DNA of 64,000 bases. Origin: Flavobacterium chryseum. GTDB lineage: Bacteria; Bacteroidota; Bacteroidia; Flavobacteriales; Flavobacteriaceae. The stretch is taken from the NCBI RefSeq assembly GCF_004362015.1, contig NZ_SNWW01000003.1, positions 186,001-250,000 on the forward strand, in the 5' to 3' direction. The position numbers and the translations under genes are program-made. The notes under the pieces were generated by a model. That model was not told the DNA's origin. It saw nothing but the letters and a program-made list of their open reading frames with translations, and made no database searches. This document shows positions 23,917-31,532 of the stretch, piece after piece; position 1 is the stretch's first letter, and every line of letters starts with the position of its first letter.

Positions 23917-24573
23917 TTAAAGTTGTTTAGTGGCGTTATGATTTTTTTTAAGTGCAGCGCGATATTCGTATAAAATGATTTTAAAATCATCCAGCATCTC
24001 GTTGCTTAATTCAGATGGATGAAAAGTATCATATCCTTCTTTGTACTCTTCTTTATGATCTTTGTTTCCGCCTTTTCGACCTCTTAAATTGCGTTCTTTG
24101 TCGACGATATAAACATTAGGAGTTCCTAGATTTTTATCTAATTTTCCTTTTAAATGTAATTGCTTGTAAAAAGCTTCAATCTCTGCCGGAGGGGCAAAAA
24201 CAAAATTCCATCCCTTAACATCTGTAAAAGGTTTTAATGCATCAACTACTTTTTGAGCTTCAGTTTCTGTACCTAAAGGACAGATTACTACAAACTGAAG
24301 ATCTTCAAAACCATAATAGCGTTTGTATATTTTTTCATTAAGATTAAAGTAATTTCCTCTGCTGTTTAAAATATCAGAACCGGAAAAACCTAAAACAGTA
24401 ATTTTTTTATCTAGAGAAACTTTTTTGCCGTCTAAAGATTTCCAATTTCCAAAGTCAGCAATTTTGGGAGTAATAATAGGAAGTTTAGTGAAGCTGTTTA
24501 CACCTGAAGCAAAAAATAAATAGGCTACAATTGGAAGTACAAAAAGCACAAAGAGAACTATATTTTTTTTCAT
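23917..24573 (-). CDS. SCO-like membrane-anchored protein without the cysteine pair
   Basis: The 218-residue protein has an N-terminal anchor (residues 5-22) and a domain with thioredoxin/SCO-like order. A strand KITVLGFSGS is followed by a helix, then VVICPLGTE, a helix, and TPNVYIVDKERNLRGRKG, which parallels the SCO strand before the haem-side loop. Where SCO has C-x3-C, this protein has SGSDILNSR; the single cysteine is Cys98. It therefore cannot bind copper in the SCO manner. It may be a structural or regulatory partner of the SCO protein encoded next (inference). It has its own promoter at 24599-24606, directly after the terminator of the subunit IV gene. Confidence 0.7.
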   Translation of the reverse strand: MKKNIVLFVLFVLPIVAYLFFASGVNSFTKLPIITPKIADFGNWKSLDGKKVSLDKKITVLGFSGSDILNSRGNYFNLNEKIYKRYYGFEDLQFVVICPLGTETEAQKVVDALKPFTDVKGWNFVFAPPAEIEAFYKQLHLKGKLDKNLGTPNVYIVDKERNLRGRKGGNKDHKEEYKEGYDTFHPSELSNEMLDDFKIILYEYRAALKKNHNATKQL

Positions 24574-24598
24574 TTTATTAACAGAAGTTATTGAGGTA

Positions 24599-24606
24599 CA
24601 AAAATA
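24599..24606 (-). promoter_or_regulatory. -7 box (TATTTTTG) of the SCO-like/SCO/DUF420 operon
   Basis: On the minus strand TATTTTTG matches TAnnTTTG, giving a leader of about 21 nt before the ATG at 24573. Its first bases are the end of the T-run of the upstream terminator. Confidence 0.5.
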
Positions 24607-24629
24607 AAAAAAGCTCCGTTAAACGGAGC
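24606..24629 (-). terminator. Intrinsic terminator after the oxidase subunit IV gene
   Basis: A 7-bp GC-rich stem (24613-24619 with 24623-24629, 3-nt loop) is followed on the minus strand by a T-run. It begins 22 bp after the subunit IV stop codon and splits the oxidase cluster into two transcription units. Confidence 0.88.
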
Positions 24630-24651
24630 CTCTTTTCGAATTAATATCATG

Positions 24652-25002
24652 TTAAAAATTCCATTTAATAGTAGAATCTTTAAAAACCCCATAAATATAA
24701 TGTCCTTCTGTCAACAGAATAAACAATAAATATAAAACTAGGAAAATAACTGGTGAAACAACAGACCATCTAAGGCTGCTTTTTTCACCTTCCATGTGCA
24801 TAAATGCCCATACTATATAATATGCTTTGAATATTGTCAGGATATAGAAAATCCAGTTCAACAAATTCAAACCTAAAAAATGATTAAATTCTAAAACTCC
24901 AGGTTTTAAAATACCTAGGATAACTTCTACTGTAGTTACTACTGATAATAGTCCGAAAACAAACCAGATTCTTTTTGTATTTGATACGTGCTCGTGTGAC
25001 AT
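24652..25002 (-). CDS. Cytochrome c oxidase subunit IV family protein
   Basis: The 116-residue membrane protein has three hydrophobic helices (about residues 11-29, 42-65 and 79-98) and a histidine-containing N-terminus (MSHEHVSN). The segment FYILTIFKAYYIVWAFMHMEGE is typical of prokaryotic subunit IV (COX4_pro). It is a small accessory subunit that stabilises the haem-copper oxidase core. It follows the long subunit III gene by 18 bp and is the last gene before an intrinsic terminator. Confidence 0.9.
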   Translation of the reverse strand: MSHEHVSNTKRIWFVFGLLSVVTTVEVILGILKPGVLEFNHFLGLNLLNWIFYILTIFKAYYIVWAFMHMEGEKSSLRWSVVSPVIFLVLYLLFILLTEGHYIYGVFKDSTIKWNF

Positions 25003-25020
25003 AATAATTAAAATCTAAAA

Positions 25021-26001
25021 TTAAACTAAGTAGAAAACTGTAAATACAAATACCCAAACTAAATCGACAAAGTGCCAGTATAAACCAACTTTCTCTACCA
25101 TTTCATAGCTTCTTCTTTTTTCGTAAGTTCCTAATAATACATTAAAGAAAATAATGATATTAATGATAACTCCTGAAAATACGTGGAATCCGTGGAATCC
25201 TGTGATGAAGAAGAAGAAATCAGCAAACAATTTACTTCCGTATTCGTTTCTTGTTAAGTTTGCACCTTCTACAACGTATTTCGCTGTACTCAAACGAGTT
25301 TCAGAATCTGCTCTTGACAAAATTGTTTTTTTCTTTTTCTCTGTAAGAGTTTCAGTTCTTACTAATAAATCCGGATGCGCTTTAAAACCAGCCTGAATTT
25401 CAGCAACTGAATATGTTGGCAGCGTTTCTGCATCTTCCATAAACCATTTTCCTTCAGATCTTGTTAGTGCGTGTCTTTGCTCCGGTAATTTTACAGCAAA
25501 CTCTTCAAGAGCAACTCTTTTACCACTTGCATCAACAAATTGCAACAAGCTTCCTCCGGCAGTTTCAACTGCTCCGTATTCACCTTTAATGAAGTTTTTC
25601 CATTCCCAGGCTTGTGACCCAACGAAAATTAAACCTCCAATAATGGTTAAAAACATATAGATTGCAACTTTTGTTTTCTTCAAATGATGACCTGCATCAA
25701 CAGCCAAAACCATTGTTACAGATGAGAAAATCAAGATAAAAGTCATTAAGGCTACATAGTACATAGGTGCTTCAACACCATGTAAAAATGGAAAGTGAGT
25801 AAACACTTCGTCAGCCAGTGGCCATGTTTCGATAAATTTAAATCTCGAAAAACCATAAGCCGCCAGGAATCCAGAGAATGTCAAGGCATCTGATACGATA
25901 AAAAACCACATCATCATTTTACCATAACTTGCTCCTAATGGCTCATTGCCGCCTCCCCAAGTTTTTTCTTCGTTATTTGCAGTAGTAACTGTCGCTTCCA
26001 T
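25021..26001 (-). CDS. Cytochrome c oxidase subunit III with a large hydrophilic insert
   Basis: The 326-residue membrane protein belongs to the COX3 family: KMMMWFFIVSDALTFSGFLAAYG at the N-terminus, and FFFFITGFHGFHVFSGVIIN and YWHFVDLVWVFVFTVFYL at the C-terminus. Between helix four and the FHGFHV helix, residues about 140-255 form a charged segment of roughly 115 residues that is absent from ordinary COX3. It probably sits outside the membrane, possibly for docking the electron donor (inference). A shorter COX3 is encoded 42 bp upstream; having two subunit III genes in tandem is common in this phylum. Confidence 0.9.
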   Translation of the reverse strand: MEATVTTANNEEKTWGGGNEPLGASYGKMMMWFFIVSDALTFSGFLAAYGFSRFKFIETWPLADEVFTHFPFLHGVEAPMYYVALMTFILIFSSVTMVLAVDAGHHLKKTKVAIYMFLTIIGGLIFVGSQAWEWKNFIKGEYGAVETAGGSLLQFVDASGKRVALEEFAVKLPEQRHALTRSEGKWFMEDAETLPTYSVAEIQAGFKAHPDLLVRTETLTEKKKKTILSRADSETRLSTAKYVVEGANLTRNEYGSKLFADFFFFITGFHGFHVFSGVIINIIIFFNVLLGTYEKRRSYEMVEKVGLYWHFVDLVWVFVFTVFYLV

Positions 26002-26043
26002 AAAAGATATTCGTTAAAAAGTTCCCAAATTTACGTTTTTTTC

Positions 26044-26631
26044 TTATTTAAAGAAATATAAAAATAAAAATAAATATACCCATAATAAATCCAAAAAGTG
26101 CCAATACATCGCACCTAGTTCTATACCAAGAGTTTGAGTCGAATTGTATTTTTGTTTAAAATGATTATAAATTATAATTAAAAGTGAAATTAGCCCGCCA
26201 GCTAAGTGTAATAAGTGTGTAACCGTAACTACATAAAGGAAAGTTGTAGTAATTGAGCTACCTTGTCCTGTAAAATAATATCCGCTTTTTACGATCTGTC
26301 CAAAACCTACAAATTGTAAAACCACAAATAAAATTCCTAATGCTAATGTTCCTAAAAGCAATCCGGTTGTCGCGCTTCTATTATCTTTTTGAATTGCCTT
26401 TTTAGCTAAATAAAAAGTAACACTGCAGCCAATAATAACAGCCGTACTGTATAAAAACGCTGTTGGTAATTCGAAATTCTTCAACCAGTCAGCTCTTGAT
26501 TTACTTACTACAAATGCACTAGTAAGTCCGGCAAACATCATGGTCATACTTACCATTGCGAACAACAAAATCAGTTTTGCCGATTTTGATTTTCTTAATT
26601 GTTCCTCACCTGTTGTCATTGTCATTTCCAT
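26044..26631 (-). CDS. Cytochrome c oxidase subunit III family protein (short)
   Basis: The 195-residue protein has five hydrophobic helices and the COX3 endings: FLYVVTVTHLLHLAGGLISL and MYWHFLDLLWVYLFLFLYF. It corresponds to the five-helix form of the subunit. It starts 2 bp after the cyoE stop codon and precedes the long COX3, so all three are co-transcribed. Subunit III lies beside the catalytic subunit and stabilises its proton uptake; which of the two copies does this here cannot be told from sequence. Confidence 0.9.
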   Translation of the reverse strand: MEMTMTTGEEQLRKSKSAKLILLFAMVSMTMMFAGLTSAFVVSKSRADWLKNFELPTAFLYSTAVIIGCSVTFYLAKKAIQKDNRSATTGLLLGTLALGILFVVLQFVGFGQIVKSGYYFTGQGSSITTTFLYVVTVTHLLHLAGGLISLLIIIYNHFKQKYNSTQTLGIELGAMYWHFLDLLWVYLFLFLYFFK

Positions 26632-26633
26632 AA

Positions 26634-27536
26634 CTATCTTAAAAATTTATCTACTATAAATACAATCTGCAGTAACGAAATATACGAAACGCTCACCAAC
26701 ATTAATGTTCTTGCCGCTTTTGCTGTTCGTAACTGATACAAGCGTACTGCATAAAACAACATCCACAATCCTAGCAAAAATACTATGATTGCTGCAATGG
26801 GTGTTATAAATAATTGTCCTGTATACCCTAAAACCGGTAGCAATGATGCAATTATTAACCAAATAGTATACAACATTATCTGCAATGCAGTTCCTTTATC
26901 CTTTTTTCCTGTAGGAAGCATAAAGATTCCTGCCTTTTCATAATCTTCATATAAAAACCAGCCAATAGCCCAAAAATGAGGGAATTGCCAGAAGAACTGA
27001 ATCAAAAATAAAGTTCCCGCTTCTATTCCAAATTCTCCTGTTGCCGCAACCCATCCTAACATAAACGGAATTGCACCAGGAAAAGCACCCACAAATACTG
27101 ATAACGAAGTTACTGTTTTTAAAGGTGTATATACACTTGTATATAAAAATATCGAAATCGCCGCAAACATTGCTGATTTTGCGTTAATTGTATAAAGCAA
27201 TGCAATACCAATAATGGTAAGCAAACTTGCAACAAATAATGCTGTTTTTGGAGACATGCGACCTGAAGGAACCGGACGATTTTTAGTTCGATCCATCAAC
27301 GAATCGATATCTTTTTCTATTACCTGATTAAAAGCGTTTGAAGCTCCAACCATGCAATATCCTCCAATAGACAAAATTACTAAAACGCTCCACTTAAAAG
27401 GATGATCTGCATTTACACCCAATAAATATCCGGCAATCGAAGAGAACAATACACTAATAGCTAAACCCGCCTTAGTTATCTCTTTGAAATCCTGAAATAT
27501 TGATTTTAATGAAAATGTATTTTTTGTAGCGTTCAA
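26634..27536 (-). CDS. cyoE: Protohaem IX farnesyltransferase (haem O synthase)
   Basis: This 300-residue UbiA-superfamily membrane enzyme adds a farnesyl group to haem B to make haem O, the precursor of the oxidase haem. The first aspartate-rich motif is NQVIEKDIDSLMDRTKNRP (about residues 65-83), and a second conserved loop is YEDYEKAGIFMLP. About nine helices follow the family pattern. The start codon is TTG at 27536, since no ATG lies in frame near the promoter; the leader would be about 30 nt. It heads the oxidase operon cyoE, two subunit III genes, subunit IV. Confidence 0.95.
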   Translation of the reverse strand: MNATKNTFSLKSIFQDFKEITKAGLAISVLFSSIAGYLLGVNADHPFKWSVLVILSIGGYCMVGASNAFNQVIEKDIDSLMDRTKNRPVPSGRMSPKTALFVASLLTIIGIALLYTINAKSAMFAAISIFLYTSVYTPLKTVTSLSVFVGAFPGAIPFMLGWVAATGEFGIEAGTLFLIQFFWQFPHFWAIGWFLYEDYEKAGIFMLPTGKKDKGTALQIMLYTIWLIIASLLPVLGYTGQLFITPIAAIIVFLLGLWMLFYAVRLYQLRTAKAARTLMLVSVSYISLLQIVFIVDKFLR

Positions 27537-27571
27537 TACAGTAAATATTTGTATGTTTTTTTTGAGTGGTG

Positions 27572-27579
27572 CAAATGTA
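27572..27579 (-). promoter_or_regulatory. -7 box (TACATTTG) of the cyoE operon
   Basis: On the minus strand TACATTTG matches TAnnTTTG and gives a leader of about 30 nt to the TTG start of cyoE. The remaining gap up to remB (27580-27691) is AT-rich and I see no strong hairpin. Confidence 0.6.
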
Positions 27580-27691
27580 CAAATTAGATTGTAGAATCCT
27601 GAACTATAAATTTAGATTTTTTCAATAAAACCTTTATAAAATAAGGACTTGCAAATCTTTAACACATTATTTCGAAAAATCTTATTAAATC

Positions 27692-29830
27692 CTAATAATC
27701 AAAATACCAATTGAAGATATCTGAACGCAATCCGATTGTAAACCAGGTGGTACTTTGCTTAAAAGTTGTTGCCGTTTCCTGCGTTGGATCAAAATTTCTA
27801 TAAATAAAACTTCCAAAGAACTTCAGATTTGTCATCGGGTTTATTAAATAACCTGCCTGAACATCTGCAATAAAAACATTTGTTTTATTACCCTGCCCCA
27901 CTTTTACACCTGTATCATACGGACGTTTTTCATCATAGCTTTTGTATATATTTCCACCATAATTAAAACTATCTGTTGCAGTATCAAAATCCAATCCTCG
28001 TTTACCAACCGTAAATTTCGCATCTGCAAAATAACGTCCGGTATGATAACGACCGATTGCGACAAGTTCTTCAAAATTTCCTCCCCATTGATGTCCCATA
28101 CTTTGATTATTATGCCCATAATTCGTAATAACAACGCTATGAGAATATACATAAGGACGAACGTGATTGTATTCTAGTTGCAACAATAAATCTTTTACTT
28201 TAAAGGCATTAAAATATTTTGCTCCAAATTGGTAGCCAAATTTATTTTTCCAGCTATTATCTCCGCCTTTTATATCTCCAAATGAAAACTCATCAATTAA
28301 TAACTGACCGTATAAATTAAGATTGTTATTCCATTTATATTTTGCAGACATTCCTAAAAGTGCGTTTCCACTTCGTGACGATGATGCAAACTCAACAGAA
28401 CGATAAAAAATAATTGGGTTAACAAAATTCACATCAAATCCTCTATTGTTTGTGTCTGTCCACACTACAGATTCAAAGAAACCCATGTTCAGTTTATTCG
28501 AAACATTCCAGCTCAAATAATGATTCGCCATATATTTTGATGCATAGGTTTTTTCCACCGTAACATCAGGACGAACATCTTTAAGCCACATATAAGTGTT
28601 GGTGTATTTTATTTTCCAGAAAGTCGTGTTGATTTTAAAATAAGGATAAGGACTTGCACCATCGCTTTCAAGCAATGAACGATATCCATCTCCAATAAAA
28701 TTTCTTCCGTAACCTAATTGCAAATCAAAAAACTTACTTGGTGCATAGGTAATATTAGCTTCCGCTAAAGGAAAATCGTATGCATCTGTTTTAAATCGTT
28801 TTGCAATTCCCATTCCAGGAACAATCGCCGGATTTCCTCCAGAAGGTTTTAGTGTTTCAGCATAATTATTATAATAACCTGCGAATCGGCCCTGACTTTC
28901 AAAAATTGTCGTTGTAAAATTAATTTGTTTACCCAAACCTCCCTTAAAATTCAACGCTCTTGTATTTACATAAGTCGAAGGATCAATATCCGAAGCCTTA
29001 CCCATTTGCAAATCCAAAATAGGATTTAATGCCAGCCAATAATCTTCACCTTCGATTTGAACTAAATTCTGATTCCAAAATTTTCTTCCCAACCAAGTCG
29101 AAACATTCTTTTGAAGAGATTCGTTTACTGCTTTCAAATTATAATATTTTGAAACTTCAGCATAAGTGTATGGTTTTGAAGCCGTATGATTATTGCTTCC
29201 AACCTGATTCATTGCACCATCAAATTGTGCATAATAACTATGAGAAAACGGAATATTCAAATGGCTTTCAAACTCCGGATTTGTATATTTTTTATAAACA
29301 ATACTATCCAATTCTGTCATTGGCTTCTCCAATGGTTTTTCAATTTTAGATGCGGCCAATGCTTCTGCAGCAATTTGATCTGCCGTTTTTAATGGAATAC
29401 CTATTGAAATGGTGTATTTAGAATAGGTTGGTTTTCCGCTATAAGTTGATGGTTTAATTTTTGGGAACTGGCCAAAAACTCTTTTCGCTTCTTCTGATAA
29501 TGCTTCATTTTCGGCATTCACATAGATAACTTTAAATTCTCCATTAACATCTACTTCAAAAAGAACTTTTACTTCTCCATTATAGTTTGCTTGTTTTAAA
29601 TTATCAGGAACCTGAAAATTATTATAAACAAAATCCTGAACTTCTTTATAAAAACAATTTTCTAATTTTTTAGACTGCAAGTTTTCACAGTTTGGAAAAA
29701 TAGGAAATTGCTCTGTTGTAAAACCGGGTTTAACAGAACTGTTATTTGTTTCTTGTGAAAATGTAACTAAGGAAGATAGGATAAGAATAAAAGATAAAGA
29801 ATTCTTAACGAGGTAAATTTTGGCTTTCAT
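27692..29830 (-). CDS. remB: Gliding motility outer-membrane protein RemB
   Basis: The 712-residue protein has a signal peptide (ending near residue 26, before QETNNS). A domain at about residues 60-150 resembles a TonB C-terminal fold: PDNLKQANYNGEVKVLFEV, then ISIGIP. A long barrel-like C-terminal part, roughly residues 190-712, resembles capsule-assembly Wzi proteins. In F. johnsoniae RemB is a mobile surface protein of the gliding machinery and lies in this same gene order (sprA, gcvH, VanZ-like, deoC, remB), which supports the name. It starts next to the deoC stop codon. How the TonB-like domain is used is unknown. Confidence 0.85.
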   Translation of the reverse strand: MKAKIYLVKNSLSFILILSSLVTFSQETNNSSVKPGFTTEQFPIFPNCENLQSKKLENCFYKEVQDFVYNNFQVPDNLKQANYNGEVKVLFEVDVNGEFKVIYVNAENEALSEEAKRVFGQFPKIKPSTYSGKPTYSKYTISIGIPLKTADQIAAEALAASKIEKPLEKPMTELDSIVYKKYTNPEFESHLNIPFSHSYYAQFDGAMNQVGSNNHTASKPYTYAEVSKYYNLKAVNESLQKNVSTWLGRKFWNQNLVQIEGEDYWLALNPILDLQMGKASDIDPSTYVNTRALNFKGGLGKQINFTTTIFESQGRFAGYYNNYAETLKPSGGNPAIVPGMGIAKRFKTDAYDFPLAEANITYAPSKFFDLQLGYGRNFIGDGYRSLLESDGASPYPYFKINTTFWKIKYTNTYMWLKDVRPDVTVEKTYASKYMANHYLSWNVSNKLNMGFFESVVWTDTNNRGFDVNFVNPIIFYRSVEFASSSRSGNALLGMSAKYKWNNNLNLYGQLLIDEFSFGDIKGGDNSWKNKFGYQFGAKYFNAFKVKDLLLQLEYNHVRPYVYSHSVVITNYGHNNQSMGHQWGGNFEELVAIGRYHTGRYFADAKFTVGKRGLDFDTATDSFNYGGNIYKSYDEKRPYDTGVKVGQGNKTNVFIADVQAGYLINPMTNLKFFGSFIYRNFDPTQETATTFKQSTTWFTIGLRSDIFNWYFDY

Positions 29831-30574
29831 TTAATATTGATTTGGGGTATTTCCTCCGTTCGCAATTGTTTTTGCTGCCGAAGTTCCAATTCGTTTTACA
29901 CCTAAACGAATCATTTCTATTGCTTCATCGTACGTTCGAACACCTCCGGCTGCCTTAATTGGCAAAGGTGAAGCATTCTCGAGCATCATTATAATTGTTG
30001 GAATTGTTGCTCCGTTTGGCAAATCATTTTCAGTTTTAAAAAAACCTGTTGATGATTTAACAAAAACAGAAGCGTAATTTTCTTCTTTAAAGTTTGATAT
30101 TACAATGTTTTTTATCAAAGCCGAAAGCTGAATAATTTCTTTATCCGTTAACGCTGCGACTTCAATAATCCATTTTACTGTTTTATTGTTTGATAATCCA
30201 ATTTGTGTTCCTAATATAATTTCCTGCTTTACTAATTCAATCTCTCCGTTTTTAAAAGCATTGTAATTACAAACAAAATCTAAATCGTCTGCACCATTAT
30301 CAATTGCTTCACTTGCTTCTTTGATTTTTGTTTCAGTATCAGACTTTCCTTCCGGAAAATCTATAACAGTACCAACATGCAAAGTTGAATTGGCTTGCAA
30401 AATCATTTCCTTAGCCAAAGCAACGTGTTCGGGCCGAATCATAATAAGCTTAAAGCCTTCTGCAATCGCTTCAGCAATTGCATTTTTAACCACAACATTA
30501 TTTTCTGCTTCTGAAAGTCCGGCTTGAGAGGCAGTTTTTAAGTAAGTAGAATCCAGATATTGCTTGATATTCAT
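29831..30574 (-). CDS. deoC: Deoxyribose-phosphate aldolase
   Basis: This 247-residue cytoplasmic TIM-barrel enzyme cleaves 2-deoxyribose-5-phosphate into glyceraldehyde-3-phosphate and acetaldehyde in deoxynucleoside breakdown. The Schiff-base lysine is Lys173 in FVKSSTGF. The second active-site lysine is Lys207 in IKAAGGVRT, and Asp99 sits in DDLDFVCN. It has its own promoter and runs directly into remB, so it is the first gene of a two-gene operon with a motility protein, an association that looks like linkage rather than shared function. Confidence 0.96.
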   Translation of the reverse strand: MNIKQYLDSTYLKTASQAGLSEAENNVVVKNAIAEAIAEGFKLIMIRPEHVALAKEMILQANSTLHVGTVIDFPEGKSDTETKIKEASEAIDNGADDLDFVCNYNAFKNGEIELVKQEIILGTQIGLSNNKTVKWIIEVAALTDKEIIQLSALIKNIVISNFKEENYASVFVKSSTGFFKTENDLPNGATIPTIIMMLENASPLPIKAAGGVRTYDEAIEMIRLGVKRIGTSAAKTIANGGNTPNQY

Positions 30575-30601
30575 GATCTATAGGTACATGTAGAATTGGG
30601 A

Positions 30602-30609
30602 CAAAAATA
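30602..30609 (-). promoter_or_regulatory. -7 box (TATTTTTG) of the deoC-remB operon
   Basis: On the minus strand TATTTTTG matches TAnnTTTG; the leader to the deoC ATG at 30574 is about 22 nt. Confidence 0.5.
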
Positions 30610-30662
30610 CATTTTAAATTCAGAAAAAAAATACTCTTTTTGAACCTTGATCTTTTGGCAAT

Positions 30663-30683
30663 AAAAAAACCCACCGAAGTGGG
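30663..30683 (-). terminator. Intrinsic terminator with UUCG loop after the VanZ-like gene
   Basis: On the minus strand a 5-bp CCCAC/GTGGG stem closed by a UUCG tetraloop (30670-30683) runs into seven T. It lies directly after the VanZ-like stop codon at 30691. Confidence 0.88.
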
Positions 30684-30690
30684 AATTATA

Positions 30691-31074
30691 TTATATTTTG
30701 TCGATTTTCTTTTTCAGCACTATTGCTGTAAAAAGACCTATTGTCGCTCCAATTGTATTTGCTAAAATATCAGTAACATCTGCCGCTCTTGTAGTGGTAA
30801 AAACACTTTGCAAAATTTCGATTGTAATTCCGAAAAAAACAGAAAATATAAACGAAATCAGATAGGCCTGATAATCATCAGGCGCTTTCCCCTTGAGCTC
30901 TTTTTTGAAAAATAAAATCCAGGAAAAAGTAAATACAAAATGAAAACAGAAATGAACGATTTTGTCAATGCTCGGAAAATTTACCGCAGGAATATTACTT
31001 GAATCTGTCAGGCAGAAATAAGTTATAATTCCTGAAAAGATAAGAGCCCAAAGGAGCAAGAATTGTTTAGGCAC
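30691..31074 (-). CDS. VanZ-like membrane protein
   Basis: The 127-residue protein has four hydrophobic helices and the VanZ-like features [14 protein letters not shown] near the second helix, and FGITIEILQ and [16 protein letters not shown] near the end. VanZ-like proteins are small membrane proteins of mostly unknown role; VanZ itself gives low-level teicoplanin resistance. The start codon is GTG at 31074, inside the last codons of gcvH (8-bp overlap), so translation is probably coupled to gcvH. This gcvH-VanZ pair is part of the conserved sprA neighbourhood in flavobacteria. Confidence 0.85.
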   Translation of the reverse strand: MPKQFLLLWALIFSGIITYFCLTDSSNIPAVNFPSIDKIVHFCFHFVFTFSWILFFKKELKGKAPDDYQAYLISFIFSVFFGITIEILQSVFTTTRAADVTDILANTIGATIGLFTAIVLKKKIDKI

Positions 31075-31447
31075 CGATAAGTTGTGTATAAGCTTCGTCA
31101 GATAATAAAGAATCTATTTCTGATGCGTTAGCAATTTTTATTTTAATCATCCATCCAGCTCCATAAGGATCAGAGTTTACAGTTTCAGGAGCACTTTCTA
31201 AACTATCATTAAAAGCAATAATTTCTCCTGTTAAAGGCAAAAACAAATCCGAAACTGTTTTTACAGCTTCAACTGTTCCAAAAACCTCATCTTTATCAAG
31301 TGTCTGATCTAAAGTTTCTACTTCAACATACACGATATCTCCTAACTCTTTTTGAGCAAAATGAGTAATTCCTACAGTTGCAACATCTCCTTCGATGCTA
31401 ACCCATTCGTGATCTTTTGTGTACTTTAAATTTGCTGGTATGCTCAT
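31067..31447 (-). CDS. gcvH: Glycine cleavage system H protein
   Basis: This 126-residue lipoyl carrier shuttles the aminomethyl group between the P, T and L proteins of glycine cleavage. The lipoyl-bearing residue is Lys63 in [11 protein letters not shown], and the N-terminal YTKDHEWV is typical. The other glycine cleavage genes are not in the window. It has its own promoter box at 31488-31495, 85 bp below the sprA stop codon, and the VanZ-like gene overlaps its end. Confidence 0.97.
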   Translation of the reverse strand: MSIPANLKYTKDHEWVSIEGDVATVGITHFAQKELGDIVYVEVETLDQTLDKDEVFGTVEAVKTVSDLFLPLTGEIIAFNDSLESAPETVNSDPYGAGWMIKIKIANASEIDSLLSDEAYTQLIGA

Positions 31448-31487
31448 AATAGTATGTTTGAAAATTGATAATTTAATAATTTAGTCA

Positions 31488-31495
31488 CAAATGTA
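31488..31495 (-). promoter_or_regulatory. -7 box (TACATTTG) of the gcvH-VanZ operon
   Basis: On the minus strand TACATTTG matches TAnnTTTG; the leader to the ATG at 31447 would be about 35 nt. It lies in the gap after sprA, where I see no terminator. Confidence 0.55.
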
Positions 31496-31532
31496 ATAAT
31501 CTTCTAATGAAATCTAGTTTAGAAATCTAAAA

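Noticed and set aside
27631..27646. Possible terminator between remB and cyoE
   Set aside because: The inverted repeat pairs only four bases and the loop is long; not convincing.
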